This document shows positions 24,458 through 39,943 of a stretch of 64,000 nt of DNA, in pieces. The DNA comes from Callipepla californica brunnescens (lineage: Eukaryota; Chordata; Aves; Galliformes; Odontophoridae). Every line of letters starts with the position of its first letter. Position 1 is the first letter of the stretch. Made by a program: the position numbers and the translations under genes. The stretch covers positions 30,633,502 through 30,697,501 of the forward strand of contig JALIRH010000004.1 of NCBI GenBank assembly GCA_023055505.1, read 5' to 3'. Below the pieces are notes generated by a model that was not told the origin of the DNA, made no database searches, and saw only the letters and a list, made by a program, of their open reading frames with translations.

Positions 24458-26519
24458 TCAGAACTCTTAGCCTGACCTCAGCTGACCCACACATCCAAAG
24501 TGTTTAAAATTGAATTTCATTCTTAGTCATGAGCATTGGTCATGGTTTCTGATTCATGTATCCGTTCTCATATCTGCATAAATCTTGAGATACTGTGAGG
24601 AGAATCTAAGCAGGTCTACACTCTCTCTTACTTCTTTGGTAGGCTCTAACTGGGGAAGCAACCAACTGTAGATTGGGCATTTTGTTCTAGATTCCATCCC
24701 TTTTCTTCCTCTCCCCATGAAAAAACAGTCAATACATCCTATTAATAATTCATGACATGACATGACAGTTCTGGACCTTTTTTGTCATATGTACTTATTC
24801 TGTCTGCAAGAGTAATCAGTATTCATCTTATGAAAGGAAGTATTTTCACAAAATTATAATAAAAACAAGAGAAAGGAAAAAATTCAGAGCTTTCTTGGAT
24901 TTAAAACATGAGTGCACAATATGCATCCCAAGAAAACTTAACATGCAACCCACACCTGCTCGTGTGCAACTCCATCATGAGGACACAGCTAATCAGCTGC
25001 AGCTTTTTTCCAGGGTAAATAGATCTTAAACATCAAGAAAATATACCTTTTCTAACAAGGAAGATACCATACAATTACAACCAAGTGGGTCTGTATGCAT
25101 TTCTTTTTAAAAGATTTAAATACAATTTTATGTGGATTATCAAATAGAAACTCTCAGCCAGTTCTGCTCATGTAGTTGTCAGGAATTGCATACATGAATC
25201 CAGAACCTGACTGCAGTAAATAGCGGAAGATTAAACACAGAAAGAACATCATACTTTGGCAGTAGAACAAAACAAAAACATAAAATAAAGGGACCTGAAA
25301 TGAACTATTCTAGTTCATAGGTAAAACTGAATTAAAAGCATAAAATTGTGTAAGTAAAAAAGCATTTTTACATTTGGCAAATTTTCATAGTCAAAAGGCT
25401 GGTCACTATCTGGAGAGATAATATTTGATAGGTCTTTTAGTATGATAGTTCTTTAGGTTGCCTGCACAAGGAATCAGCTGTAAAGTGTTCTACCAGACAG
25501 AGCTGTGCTTGGGGTGTGTAAAAGGACGGATTCACTCAAGCAAAACTCCCCAGCAGATATACAGACGAGAGTCTGAAGAGCACTAAGGCCACTCCAAGTC
25601 ATCTGTGATCCAGCTTCCCTCCAGAAAACACACCCTTTACAACTACTGAAATCAGAAGGAAATGTACAGCATACCATCAGACATTTCCTCTAATCAGCTC
25701 TTGCTCTTTCTCAGGCATTCTTTCACATTTGTCTTGTGTGGGAGATGTTCATTTTCTTCTTCTGAGGAATCTCATCCCACATCTACCACTGCTTCTCTCT
25801 TCCTGAGTCAGTTTGGCACTTACCTATCGCACAGTGACCCACTTCCTTCCTACAGTAAGGCACTAGCCAGCTGCATACCTCTAGCATCCAGATAGCTGAT
25901 TAGGCATCCAAAAATCTCATTTATTTTATTTTGTTTCTCGAATAACCTTAGATGTAGGGAAAGGATTCTTTAAAAGTGAAACAGGGATTATTCTATCTTG
26001 AGCATGTTCATGACAGAATGGCTTATTTGGTGGGTGCTGGAAAGTCCAGAACACAAGTTAATAAAAAAAAAAGATTTTTTTGTGTTTTTGTATACACAAA
26101 GAAATGGCACAGGTAACACATAACCTAAAAGGTAATATTGTCTTGCTACTCTGTAAAATGGAAACAGTTGTTTAAAAAAGCTCCTACAATTCATAAGAAG
26201 GCAGAGTAAATGGCAAAATGCTCATTCAAATTAAAGAGAAAAGCTTTAAAGAAAAGAACTCTGACAGTCCATTTTCATGACTAACAAATTCAGTTTCTAA
26301 CAACAGGGATAAGCTTATGCTAAAATCAAGAAACTCCATATTACTTTTCACAAAAATCAACAGTGATTTGAAATAGGGATATCATTAAGCTGCAATTTGA
26401 TCACAAATGGCACAGTATCATATGAGGAGATGATGAAACTGTATTTACACAGATCTTTTTATCCTGAAGTATCTCAACAGACTTTATATAATATACATAT
26501 GGTATGCCTACATATATTA

Positions 26520-26551
26520 AAAAAAAACAAAACAAAACAAAAAAACAACAG
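26520..26551. repeat. A-rich (CAAAA)n tract
   Basis: A run of A is followed by CAAAA units. Low-complexity sequence. Confidence 0.75.
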
Positions 26552-27202
26552 CCAGAAATCACTTTGACTAGCATTGCAAATCAGAGCATCTGTTTAACAG
26601 TGCACATCAATACTGTTTTTTAATTCATGGAAGGATTTAAACTGGAATAGTGCATCTAGTTGGACTTATTAGACCATTTGCCCTTATTAATTCCTAACAG
26701 ATTGTATGTAGAAGGAAAACAAAGGGCAAATGACTGAGTCCTGGATAACATCCACATCAAAATCATTGTAAACTTGATATAAGTTTGTACTGTACAAAAC
26801 TTGGATCTGAAATGAAATATTTAAAGTATTTAAATGCTGAAATTCAAATGCCAAAAACAGTGTCAGCTACAACAATCCCCATGAATAAGTGTGCCAAAGG
26901 CCATTGATAAATCAACTAAGACTAATCCCAGGGAAAAGCCTTGACATTTGGTTGAAATGAGGAAAATAATTTGATTTGGTCAGGGATTCTTTATTCTAAA
27001 CATTTTCTTCCATATGAAAGAAAAAGGTTCTCGGGAAACAATCAGATCCAGTAAATCCATATATCTATATATTTAGAGTGAACAATATCCTTTATCATCT
27101 ATTTTCAACATTTTCAAAGCAAAACTCTATTTTTCCAGTAAAAAAGAAAAGGCCAAAATTCAATGTTTTTCTAACATTCTTCCAAGAGTTCAACCCAAAA
27201 AC

Positions 27203-27227
27203 AGGATGCTGAGATGTTCAGCATCCT
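27203..27227. repeat. Perfect hairpin, 10-bp arms, 5-nt loop
   Basis: AGGATGCTGA (27203-27212) and TCAGCATCCT (27218-27227) are exact reverse complements around GATGT. The stem is half GC in an AT-rich context, so it is unlikely to be a simple-sequence accident. Confidence 0.78.
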
Positions 27228-29054
27228 CATAATTCTACTACGAAAGGAAGAATATTTTCTGCTTAAAATTATTTTGAATCTAACTAGAGCATTTCGCATG
27301 AAGTAACATGAACTTATGCAAACCAAATGAGTTATGATCATTTGGAGATGGTAACATTGTATAAGGACAATGAACTCTTCCTTAAACCATGTTTTTTTCA
27401 GAAACAGGCTCCACTACTGCTCACTTAAACAAAAAGAGACCAGAAATCAAAGAGGAATTAATGATATAAAGGAAGTAGCTCTTGCAAAACAACAGATGGA
27501 ATGAGATCGGAAACATATGTTGTAAGCTGAACATTTTTAATAAGACCAAAATGACAGAATTGGAACAAAGGAACAAAATGGATAAACACACACACAAATC
27601 AGCAGAACAGTTGCTAACTAGAATTGGGTCTGTAATGTGGAGTTCAAATTTGGACTTACATCCCAAATTCTTTTCTAAATTTGGGGCTTCAGATCCATGA
27701 TGTTGGTCTGGATTGTTGCAGTAAGAACAGCAAACCATAAAATCTCGATCTCGACTGAAAGAAAACTTCCACAAAATTTTCTTGGGTGAATTACTGGCCT
27801 TATTTTATATGCTGATATTCTGGATCACACAAAAGATAGAAAGACAGTTCACATAAAGATCCTGATCTAACACTAAACTATGTAAAAAGGAATTAAATTA
27901 AAAGCAACATGTACCACATCTTTACCAGATTTTGTAGGGGCAGAAAACAGCTTTAAGAAAAATAACAGGGAGGTCCGATAGATTGATCCATATAGCAAGC
28001 TATACATAGCAATATATTCTCCTGAGAAACTGAAGAATATAAGCAATAACAACAACAACAAATTAAAAGGAATTGGACCAGTCATTATTTGAATTAACCA
28101 GAGAAGCAATAAAACACTGCCTCCAGAATATATGTTCAATTTGTTTAGACACAAGTTATCCTGATAGTTCTCTTTAATCTAATTTGTTACTAAATATCTC
28201 CAAGTCCGTTAGGTGGTAGCTGATTTATGAGAATGTTTACCACGCTCTGGTTCCACACTGTATGGAACCCTTAATCCTCAAGGAGTATCAACTGATACGT
28301 CTCTACTATCTGAAGTCAGCACAGGACTGAAGTGCAATTTTGTATTCAAATTTATAGTGATGACAAATGAATGTCAAAACGAAGGAGCAGTAAATAACTC
28401 ATCTAATTCATATAAGTATTTTTCTAGTCTCAGGACATTTAGACACAACATCTTAGAAGATGTGTAGTGGAAACTTTTTTCCGATGACTTGTTACTTTTC
28501 TCTATTATTTCAAATCACTTAATCACACATTTCTTCGCACTTTTTTTTTCTATTAAATTGTCATATAGATGCAACTGTTAAAAATAGTTACAAAGTATGG
28601 TTACCTTTTTTATAAATACAGAATACCAAGCTTCTTCCAAAATTAGTATTTCCATTTTTGATATGTTTTATAGTTTTAATGAATACTTGCACTACCAACT
28701 AGGAAATTTGCTTTCGAGAATAGTGGAATGGCTAAACTTCAGATAAATAAGTACTGGCGATAATTTATGAAAAAGAGGATTAACATGTAAAGGTAATCAA
28801 TTTATAAACCTGAAGAAATAACAGCTAACATTTTATTTCTGGCTACAGGAATTGTAGCTTCCAAAATGCATACAACCAAGAGTGACACTGCAAAATTAGA
28901 AGTGTTAAAATGTAGCAGCAGTGAAAATTACCGGCCAGAGCAGGTAGTTTCGAAGCTACCAAGCTTCTGAAAACATCATCAGCAGGGATATATAAAAAAT
29001 ATCTTTTTTCTTGAAGCTGCAAATTCTTCAGAATTATGGGACTGAATAAGACCA

Positions 29055-29112
29055 TAACTGGGGGTTGGACTAGATGATTTAGACTGACTTTGACAGCTCC
29101 CTGTAACTCTCT
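29055..29112 (+). mobile_element. CR1 LINE 3'-end remnant
   Basis: GGGGGTTGGACTAGATGA (29059-29077 region) is the hallmark phrase near the 3' terminus of avian CR1 elements, just upstream of where the gene-distal octamer repeats normally start. The sequence after it is diverged, and no ATTCTATG-type octamers are left. Only about 60 bp can be recognised, with no flanking CR1 body, so this is a short and old 5'-truncated fragment. Confidence 0.6.
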
Positions 29113-32100
29113 TCCCTTTTCTCTGCAACCACTCCCATCAGCTGTTGCACAAGTATAATTTCTTTCCAGCAATAAAAGTTTATTAAATTCTGAATTTTGT
29201 ACATTTACTTAAACCAAAATGTATGTCAATAGAACACAAAGGATAAATTGTAGGTGGAAAAGCACTTTACTGATTTTAATATTAAAATAATACATAAATT
29301 TAATAAAAATATTTATGAGATGATGCTTTGTCTTACATATCATGATCGAGTATACCTTTTATCATCCTGATGTAAGTCTGACATATAATAGATCCTCTAA
29401 GTTTCTTAAAAAAAGACCAAACCTTCAGTGTCTTGGCTATATTTGTACCAGAAAGATCTTGCTACTGTTCTCTCTGCTCATACATAGGCAACCACACAAA
29501 CTATTACCAAATTCTGTATAACTTGCTTGTATTTAGGATGGCACGTACAGAGATTAGGTGCTTTATTTGATCTACAGATTAATAAATTCATCATAAGGGT
29601 AACTGGTAAACAAAAGAGCTAACGAAAAGTCTTTGTTGTTTTATATCAATATATAAAAATCTAAAACAAAATTTTGCATACTGTATCATGAAAAACTATA
29701 CTAATGTATAGTAACATAAATCATTTTCTATTTGAGAAGAAAGCATTATTTCAAAGGAAAAAATGTGTTTCACTGGGTTAAAGTAAAGCAGTATAGATTA
29801 TCTCCCTCTAGTCAGGTAATTTATATGAATTTCTTAAAGTAGCAAAGTTTGATATTCTAGCAGATAAGAAAAATAATATGAAATTTCCATTTAGCAAAAT
29901 AATAATAATGAAAAAGTCTATTAAGCATTTTCCGTGTCTCATTTATATATATGCATTCTTCCTCTTAAGATATGACTTGTGGATAAACAAATATAGCATT
30001 GTTACTGTAGAATAATGGAATATTACTAAAGACAGAAAAAATACTGCAAAGTATTGTTGCAAAAAAGCCAAACTATTTTCCAGGGTTTCAACATAATCTT
30101 TGACAGGAACTTTCTTTTCTCCAATTTTTTATTAAAAACATACACAAAATAAACAAAACAACCATGCAATGATGCTGAGCAACAAATCCACTAGAAGTGA
30201 GCCTTTGGCATCTTCCCTAAACTTCAGAATGCTAACTTTGATCAAATAAGATTCTACTAATTTGAAAAGGTCATGGGAGTTTCCACCAAACAAATACTTC
30301 ATAGAAAAATGCAGGAAACTCAAAACTTCATAAAAAATAAGCAACAAATGGTGCTTTTATAAATCCTTTCACCTAGCCATAAGAAAAAAAACCCCAGCAA
30401 CATATATTAGCTGGAAGTAATTAAGAAATTACAGACTATCAGTACAACATTGGAAAAGACTGCACTGCAGTGCTCAGAGACAGAGCAACTAAGGAATAAA
30501 GTAAGTGAAAATGTATTACAAGCCATACTAAATTCATAGTCAATAATTAAAAACAATAAAAATGTTTCATTTTAACCACTATGAAATGATTAAGCTACTC
30601 TACCAGTTATGAGAATTTTGAGCCATCACAGAGCTAAAGAAAGGTGCACAATATACGTAGCACTGGATGGTAGATGAGATCAGAGAATATTCCATTCTTG
30701 GTTTTGCCTTTGGCATTCAAGATGTAAATATTTACAAGTACTGACAAATACTAACCTCAGCAGAACTATCAAAATCCATGTAATATCTTTAAATACATCT
30801 GCACCACCAGAAAAAAGAAAAACTATTGCTTAGATGCTGCTCACTTCTGCAGAGCTGCAGTTAACTCAGTGGGAAAAAAATTTTCCTAGCAGCTTTTTCA
30901 CTTGATTCAGAACCCTGATTTCACTCTGAACTATAATCTGCTTTCACCCACACACATATTGTTCTTTCATTTTTTCATCTTTTCTAATTTCACTGTTCAT
31001 GGATTCAGATTTCACATTTAAAAGACTCCCAATTTTTCCGTGTTTTTTTTTAAATGTTGATAAAGCTTCACAAACATCCTCTTGCATTCTTGAATGCTGT
31101 CCATTTCTAGATCTCAGATATGATCCCTTTTAACAATATGACATACAAAAAAAGTAAAATCTGGAATAGAAATGGATGAATTGGAGGACAACTTCAAGGG
31201 CAGCAAAGACATGAGAAGGAAAACAGTGACTGTGCATTTATCCTATGGAGGAACATACGAAACATAGTTTAGTACAAAGAGGAAAACAGGAAGAGGTAAT
31301 TCATCCAGAGTTTTTAAGAACTCTTACAGCACAATCTGCCAAAATTGATGCCACTAAAGTACATCCATGAGGATTTCAAGAAAAAATTTTGTCCTTTTAA
31401 GTTTGGCTTGTAGTCTTTAATTTCAGTCTTGATATGTGAGTTATGTTGTAGTTGCGAAGTCCTAGTGTACTCGAAAGGTTACAAAGGGCCTAGTTGAAAC
31501 TACTAGGTGTATTGCCTCTGTAGAGGAATCAAATTATTCTTGATCAAGAATTTCCTGAGCAAACTCTGAGTGCTGAGGAGCACCTCCTGCGCCCAGTCAG
31601 AAACTGATGTGGGTGCAGTCTGCACTGCTGTTCTCTGTTTGGGGCAATGACTACAGATTGTCTCCTGCAAAAAGCAAGCTGCAGAAAAGTATATCAAATC
31701 CTTAGGCAAACCTCAGGAGAACCTAACATAAATCTGTAGCAAAATATTGACTAACAAACTAGACTCAATGAGGACTCAAGTTCTCATTGACAGCTTCAAA
31801 CAGCCAACACAACTGTTCTCATCATTTGCAGGGATTTGATTAACCTCCCAGTGAAGCTTTTTTACTGAGATGAGTGAAAACTACACAGAGACACTTAAAT
31901 AGTAAGTATAGGTATTGCGAGGAATGTCACGTCGTGGGCACTTTTTCTCCTTTTTGTTGTATATTTCTGCATTCGAGTTTACCTTTCTGATAAAGCAATA
32001 ATCACTCAAGAATCACTATGCAAACTAAAAAAGAAAAAGGAAAAATTTATCCAATAAATTAGGAACACAGCTATTATTCTTCCATCACCAAAACAACATT

Positions 32101-35100
32101 GGGAAAAAACACATATGACCAATATTTCCAGGTCTCTACGTCACTTATATTCTCATAAACGAATAGTCAAAAAAGAAAATAGGGCTAAAAGAAAAAAGCA
32201 TGAAGTTACTTACTGTACAGAGCAAATGCACAGCACCCCATTTCACCATTTTTATCATTTGTATCAAGTCTCAGGTATCTCTGACAATGATTTTGGAGGC
32301 AATATGTTATTCCCCAATTACATGAAGAAGATAATACATGTATATAATACATAATACATGCTGGAAGCAAATTTAATTGTAGCCATCTTCACATAGGGGG
32401 ATTTTATTACAACCTTAAAATACATGTCATGAAATATATTTAACACCTTTGGATGACCTCTAATCAGAAATGTGTTAGCTATTCAAATTCCAGCTGTCAA
32501 ATGCTGTAGATATATGTAAGCACATACAAATACCATTAAAGACAGAAGTTATCTTACTTGGGGAAGTTCTAGATTTTTATTTTTTGACAGCTCCTAAACT
32601 GGACGTCTTCCAGTGTCAACAAAACCTGTCCGAGCAGAATCTTACCTTGTTTTCACTACATCAAGGGGATGCATCAGGCAAATTTCTACAAGACCTATAA
32701 AATAATAATAAAAAAGGCCTAATAAGCATTTGTACCAACTAATTTCATTTTCACTGACTCAGCTAGATCTTGAACTTTGAAAAATAAAAACCTAAATATA
32801 TCCTTAATGTTTTAGCACTTAAATACATCATATATTAATCATACTTATCTTCAAAGATTTTAGACACTAAGCTAAGTGATTGTTCACTGCAGAGAGGAAA
32901 GTAAGCACATAAGCTATGGGATCATTTTATTCATCATTTCTGCTCAGTTCTCTGCCTTATGATCCCCAGGAACATTTGGCTGCCATCATAAACAAATTCA
33001 TTAGGCCTTGCAGAAAGTAGTGAAGGAAGGGAGTTCAGGTTATCACTGGCTTCTTTGTCATATGAGACTACTCCTTAAAGATACTGCTGAAAATCAAGAC
33101 AGTGCTGGTGGCTCTGATGAACCTAGTACTGAAATGACCATCTGTTCCTGAGATGGCTATTTGAGCTGAGACCTTAATGGTTCTTCATCTTGTCCTGTTC
33201 CTGTGTTAACACTGATGTTCTGTCCATGTGTTCCCCCTTTTTGTTCCACCAGCCATCATGAACACTTAAGTTCACATGCTGGGGACTTTCCATGTTCAAG
33301 AGTGTAGGGCATGGATGGCAAAGAGAAAATTTTGACAAAAGAAGAGAACTGGAAAATCCCTAATGCACTTGCAAGCACTGTCTTCAAAGTTGGTTCCATT
33401 ACTGTTTTCCCCCCTTCTGCCACCTCATGAAAAGCCCAGAACTTTACCACGTTATTGCCCTGATCCATGGCATATGCTGCCTTATATTATTTCAGAGAGC
33501 TTCATATTTTTTACATATTTGCTCACATTTTCTAGGCCTGTGCATTTTGCTGATCATTTTACTCCGCAGCTGCCAACAGGTGCTTTGCAAGTAGAGCTGC
33601 AGTCAAGTGTTTCAGTGCTGGCAGGGGGCATAGCCTATTAGTTTCTTCCTTTCTAACAACCCTCCTTTTCTAACTTCTCTCACCCCCAAGTTTTAGATCT
33701 TCCATCTTTTTTTGTCATATACCAACTACAGTAGGGGGGCAAGCATGGGGCCAGGGCTGTTCACCCTACTCTGTTTTTGTAGCAATAATGTCCATTTTGG
33801 GATAAAATTGTATGGTTACAGAATTTGGCTCTATTTTCTTGGTCCTCATAGAATAATTTTTATTTCAGGCATTCTTCCAGCAACTGAATCAGATGAATTC
33901 CAAGGTCTTTGGCAAGAGATCTGTTTTGATAACTTCAAGATTCTATTGGTTATCTGCTTTTCTTTGTCTCTCCTTTGTGTCATCATTTAATTACACACTA
34001 AGTTTTAAACAATGTATAATTACTTGGGATTATTACAAGACTCTCAGAAGGGCACCAAAGGAGTGCACACTGTGCAAGATGTAAATGTAACGGCTACAAA
34101 CACAAGCTACATTTTTCCATCTACTATAGTAGTCATGCAAATCATTACAACATCCAGCTTGATAGCCTGCCCAGAAAGTGTGGTGGCCTTACTAAATTAC
34201 AAGCACTCTGAGATGTGCCCAATAAAATAAAATACATTTCTCTTACTTTAGCTAATGTTCATCAGATTTGTGACAAATTCTATTTGCACTATGAAAATCT
34301 AATTAGTAAAATATATATGGTTCAATATATTTTAATTTGTCATACTGAAAAGACTACTGTTTACCAACTTTACTTTCATGATAAAGCAGTTAACATAGCT
34401 ACAGATAGACTGCCCAAAAACATGTTCTAATAGTCCCATTGAGTCTCCATGGTGATGTCACATGTGAACTAATTCAGAGTGATTTATAATGGTCTAATTA
34501 TGTTTAAAGCAGCTCAGATCCAACAAACCGAACAAGAGCCCAAAGGAAACATAGGAAAGAACAATTACTAGGGCAATCCAACCTTTGTCATCTTCTGGGT
34601 GGGAAAATGTTCCTTGTGAAAACTGGATACTAACAATAAAGTCAGACAATAAAAATCTGTGTGTAGAAGAAATAACCAGCTGTCATCATTGACAACGTTT
34701 TTAATGTACACACGTGGAATATCAACAACCAAGAGGGAAGTCCAGAGTTATGTTATGTAAACCATGATGCTGATTATCTAAGCCTGCAGAGGGAGTACAT
34801 GTCAGACAATATTAACACTGAAGCAACTCTCCTTGGTAGAACATTTTTCCTTTTTCAGCTAATATTGCCTATTTTTAAACTTTTTTTTTTGGTAATGGAT
34901 TACATTACATTTCCTTCTACAAGAGTCACACTTAAAATTTCAAATTGGCATTCTTCTTTTCAGTGTAAACATTTCAATGACTGGGAGGTACGTTCAGTTC
35001 CTTTACTGTTTGTTCCCCTGTTCCATCATACACACAGACCATGTAACAGTGATCATTTAACATTTCCAGAAAATGCTATGACTATTCAAAACAAGAATGT

Positions 35101-38091
35101 TTCCATGTTTCACCTGTTCACTGAATAAGAAAAAAAAAAAAGAATGAAATCTAGCTAACAGTTCTTGCTAAATAGTGCAGATAAGAATAGAATCATTGTG
35201 GGTTTGGTCAAACTGGACAAGTTCTAGCCTTCAGCAGTTCTCAGAACCTACGAACTGACAGGCCTGTAGAGTCTGTGATACATACTGCCCTGTCTTCTGC
35301 AGAAATCTGAGTAGCTGACCTTCTATAAGTTTTCTGAAAAGCGCACCCTGAAAATGTGTTCCAGTACAGACTGAGGAGATGCAGAGCATGATCCATGTGT
35401 GTTAGTTCAGACAATCCCCTACTGCTCAGAAGTCATTATGCACCCTCCTACCCTTGTGTTATTCATTTCCCTGGAATAACACAGTCACTGGAGAACCACA
35501 ACAAAAAGGAGACTGGTCATAGAAAATGTGGCAATAAACACTTCAGGCGCAGTGCATTGTATAGTTGGAACAGCCTGTATTTATTTTGGCTTTTACGTAT
35601 ACATAGTTGCGAGGTAAGAAATGATGATAAATATTTTATGTGTACTATGCATTTCCTTCTGAGAATATGTCTGACAGACAAAATCTTGTGTTGCTCTTTG
35701 TATCCTAATAAAAACAATGACATATTCTTCTGTTTGTCTGTTATCTAAAACACTTTGACAAGATGAAGAGTGGAAGCACTTCCTGATTATAACGGTATTG
35801 CTGCAAGAATAAGCAATGACTTAAAAAAAAACCCCATCCCTACAGTCAGTTCTGTACAGGCTAATTTTTGTTAGCCTACTGTTCTGCTGTATCTTCACAG
35901 ATGCATAATGCCTTTGCTGGTTCTACAAGAGTAAATCTCAGCCATAAAAGACAACAAAACTCTATGTTCACCATAATATATATAGCACTCTACTTCTTTT
36001 CCATGGCAATGGTCACATACTGGGCCTTCCCATTTAAAGTTTGTGTTAAGCAGTTCACCAAGAAAATGTTCTCAGCAGTTAGCACGTGATACACTAGAAA
36101 AATTCTACATATTAGCCTTTACTTAAGAAAGTTATGCATATTTTAATTCTTGCCCAGGATTCTATTTAGCAGTTTAGTATGGGAGTAACTAACATTACCC
36201 TGGAGCTCCTCAAAAATCAATAATTCATGTCTAATTAATGAGCCAAATCAATGCTTCCACTAGAAAATAGAGAGAAATGGAAGCTTAGCTCAAAAAAACT
36301 CCATAATGGCCATGTAGCGAGTCATTCTCCCCTAGAGATTTTGTCTACACTGAGAAAATATGCTAGAAAACATGTTAATTAAACAACATGTTGAATATGA
36401 TTTTTCCCTTGGCAGGTCCAATGATACCCGTATTTAAAAATGTGTTAGCTGATGATGATAATCTAAGGAGGAGCTTCTAGTTTGCCATGCCATCATTATA
36501 TAGTCTATCTTAGAAGGCTTTTGCTTGCCTGCAAGAGGAGATGGGTCATGCTCAACATCTTGTTAGGCAACAGTATTTCCTTAATAGAGGCAGCCGGTCC
36601 CTGCAGCATTGCTATCTTTCAGAAAAACACAGGACTTGAGCTGCAGACAGAAGCTTTTGATGTTTGTTCCACAGGACCTCTGATAAAAATGGTGAGAGTC
36701 TTCTTACAGAGGGTCCTCAGAGCTCTCTCCACAAAAGCAATTCAGCCTCTTTTGAATTAGTGAGGGCTTTTTGGTTGTAAAGTGAGCTGACATTTTAATC
36801 TTCAAAGTTTCAAGGAAAGGGTAATTACTGGAGAATCACATCTTATTTTTGAGGAAGATGAGCTGGAAACCGTGTTTTTTTGGGCAGCATGTCATCTAGA
36901 CTGGCTGCTGATCAGCAGTAAATCCTCTCCAAGTTCTGAAGTCCCAATCCAGGTCTATGGTTATAGTGTATACTCACAACAGACAGTTTAAACTATTCAT
37001 CATAGGCATTGACAATGCTCGCCTAGAATCAGTGATTTCACTGGTCCATGCCCAGCTAAAGAAAGCATAAAATCCATTACTATTACCAGATAGTGAACTG
37101 CAAATAAAAGAGAATAGTAATTATATTATATTATTTTTTCTGAGTTTGAAAATTGAGTTACAGCATTTAAGTGTGTAATGAGAGAAAATGGCATGGATCT
37201 TCTGAAACAGCAATGGCAGCAATGTAAGATACTCAGACTAAGCTTTCACTATACTTAGACACAAATTCATAAAAAAACACCCTAAGATTATTTCTTATAT
37301 TTTACTTAAATTTGATAGTATCTCTAAATTGAAGATAAATGGTCCTACCGAACTATTGTTTCTCTTTCACGGCCATTCTTACACAGAACATGCTTTTCAC
37401 CTTTTTCAGTCTAAGACACAGCCAAACTGATTAATGTAAATCCACTGTAAATAAACTAGGTGTAATTTAACCAGACCCCCAGTGTGCATCTACTTATATT
37501 TAGCAGAATTCTGCAATAATTACCAATATATCTCTTTGCTCTGGGGAAAAATTATTCCAGCTACAATGTTGAAAGTATGCATGGCAAAGTACTCTAAATT
37601 TAGCATAAATTTACTCATTGTTTGCTTTTCACAATGTTTTTTGGCACTATCAGCTGAATCAGTATATTACGCTCAAGCTGCCAGTAATACTCACATATTT
37701 ATACTTGCTGTTTCCTAGAGTAGAGCTCAGTGAATCTTGAAATGTGCTTCAAATAAGCTACTCAATGATCACCTGAGTATCTTCTCTTTAAAAACAAAGG
37801 CAATCTTCCAGTTTCATTTGAAAATTTTACTGCTCATTTTAAAATTAACACATTATACTCAGTTCATAGATGTACCAGCTTGATCAACTTGACATTTTTG
37901 AGTATGAAGAAATGAAGAAGTACCTTCATAACTGCTTTTAAACACTTCTATAACAATTTGGAGGATTTAGTAAGCTTTATGTATAGTTAAATACCTTTAT
38001 AATAAGGATAGGAGGAAATGCCAAAACATCCAGAAAATCAGTGGCTACCCATAGAAGATCTTTACATCTCCATCTCTTTGGAAGACAAGCA

Positions 38092-38108
38092 CTTCCAGAT
38101 TCTGGAAG
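38092..38108. repeat. 17-bp palindrome with 1-nt centre
   Basis: CTTCCAGA and TCTGGAAG flank a single T. The GGAA-containing arms resemble paired ETS or STAT-like cores, but that is only a sequence resemblance. Confidence 0.55.
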
Positions 38109-39943
38109 CACATTGCACTTTCATAAGCAAGCAGTTCCTATGGCAAAACTCACAGAGCCTTTCTCAGTAAAATGTCATGTAAATAAATTACTCTCTGTTT
38201 GGTAAGACCTTTAAGATTCGCATTTATGGCATACTCAAAGAGACAAAACCATATTTTAAATTCCAGATTCCTCACAATTTTATTGGATTTTAAACAAGCA
38301 AAGTTAACTAAGTTTGGTTGAATACTATAGAAAGTTTGATTAAGTGAACATATGCAATGTTTAAGTTCTGGCACAAAAACACAGTAGACCACAGAAGAAA
38401 AGCTCACCAACATACTGTGTCCCCAAGTGGTATAAATTATTATGAATCCTCTAAAGGAACAAAGACATATCAAAATAAGAAACTGAAACAACCAAATGTT
38501 TTCTCTTATTTCTTAAATATCAGTTAGGTAATATGACATGAATCTCTAGAATTAGCCATTTAGAACATTGTAAAAACTTGCTTAACTTCTATTTCCATGT
38601 CTATTCTATTTCCCCCAAAAATAATTTAATTGGACTTGTGAATAATTCTGTGCAAAATCACTTTTTCTGAAATGATTAGCAATATCATTGCTTATATAAC
38701 TACTATTTTTTTATTTGGTCTTTATACATCTTTTACAGATCTTGTATTGTCATTAAAGGCTTGTCTTATAAAATAAACACTTGCAATTTACAAACTTAAG
38801 TGTCTGAGTCTCTAGACACAAGTGAAAGTCTATATTTTGAGTAAATTCTCCATAAATACTTTGGCAAGTATTGCATACTATTATGACACTCACAGATGAC
38901 ATATTCTTTCCATCACTTATGTCTGAAAAGGAAATCTTCTGAAGCACAACTGAAGGGATCCACTGAGGTCAGCACTGGGTTATTCTGTGTTTGTGTCACC
39001 ACAGTCTTAGATATTTCAGTGCATATTGAATCAATATTCCCACAATGAAAATGTGTAACCTGTATTTTCTTTGCTGTTATAGTAAAACGCTTCTCAATAA
39101 ACTTGTTTTCATAAGAAGTTTGCCCATTCATACGTCCCAAAGCTGTTGTAATCTTCATTGCTAATGCTGATCTAAGAGCATGGACATTATTCTATTTCTT
39201 GACACATTTAAAGTTCTCTAATGAATAAAGCAAACAGCTTATGGCTGCTTGGACTGTCACTCGATTGCCCTGGAGGGCTTTAATGTCTTTAAAATAGGCC
39301 TCCTAGTTTGTATTTAACTACCTTGTCCACAGAGGTCTGAGGGCTAGAGCAGATCAAAGATGTGCTAGAAACATAAAAAGCAGCTGTCCTTCATTTACCT
39401 TTAATTAGCTACATCTGACCAGATTCTTTATGGTCTCTTTGTCCCACATTCAACAGTCTATAGGCCTTCTGACCTGTCCTTGAGGACTGTATCATTACAT
39501 GAATTTCAGCAAAATACAAATCTGAAATATTTAATACAAGAGTTACTAAAAGCCTTTGATCTTACTATGGAACCATTGCTACCTGAGAATTTTGGTTGTA
39601 CTTGCCAAAGCTACAAATTGCTCAGCATTTGGAGACTCGAAAATGAACAGTTCTTGAACTTAAATTTAGTTACTTATTTATTTTCCTTTGTGTAGTGTAC
39701 TACTCAACATTGCAATGCATAAATATCAATTGACAAGGAATCCTACAGAAAACTGAAAGGCAAGCAAGCATCTCTCTGATGGCACAGTACTACTGCACTT
39801 CCACAAGATACTACAGAAGAGCTACAATCATTAAAATTGACAATGATGCTAAGAGAGTTTCAGATCTAATAACATGCATTTCAAGAAGGCCATCTCTGTT
39901 TTCATTGCTAGAAAGCTAAAAAACTTGTTCAAAGGAATATGAC

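Larger units (their letters stand above)
24458..29054. other. Non-coding unique sequence
   Basis: No gene or identifiable interspersed element was seen. It holds an A/CAAAA-rich tract at 26520-26551 and a perfect 10-bp hairpin at 27203-27227. Open frames reach only about 117 codons and lack recognisable domains. Confidence 0.55.
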
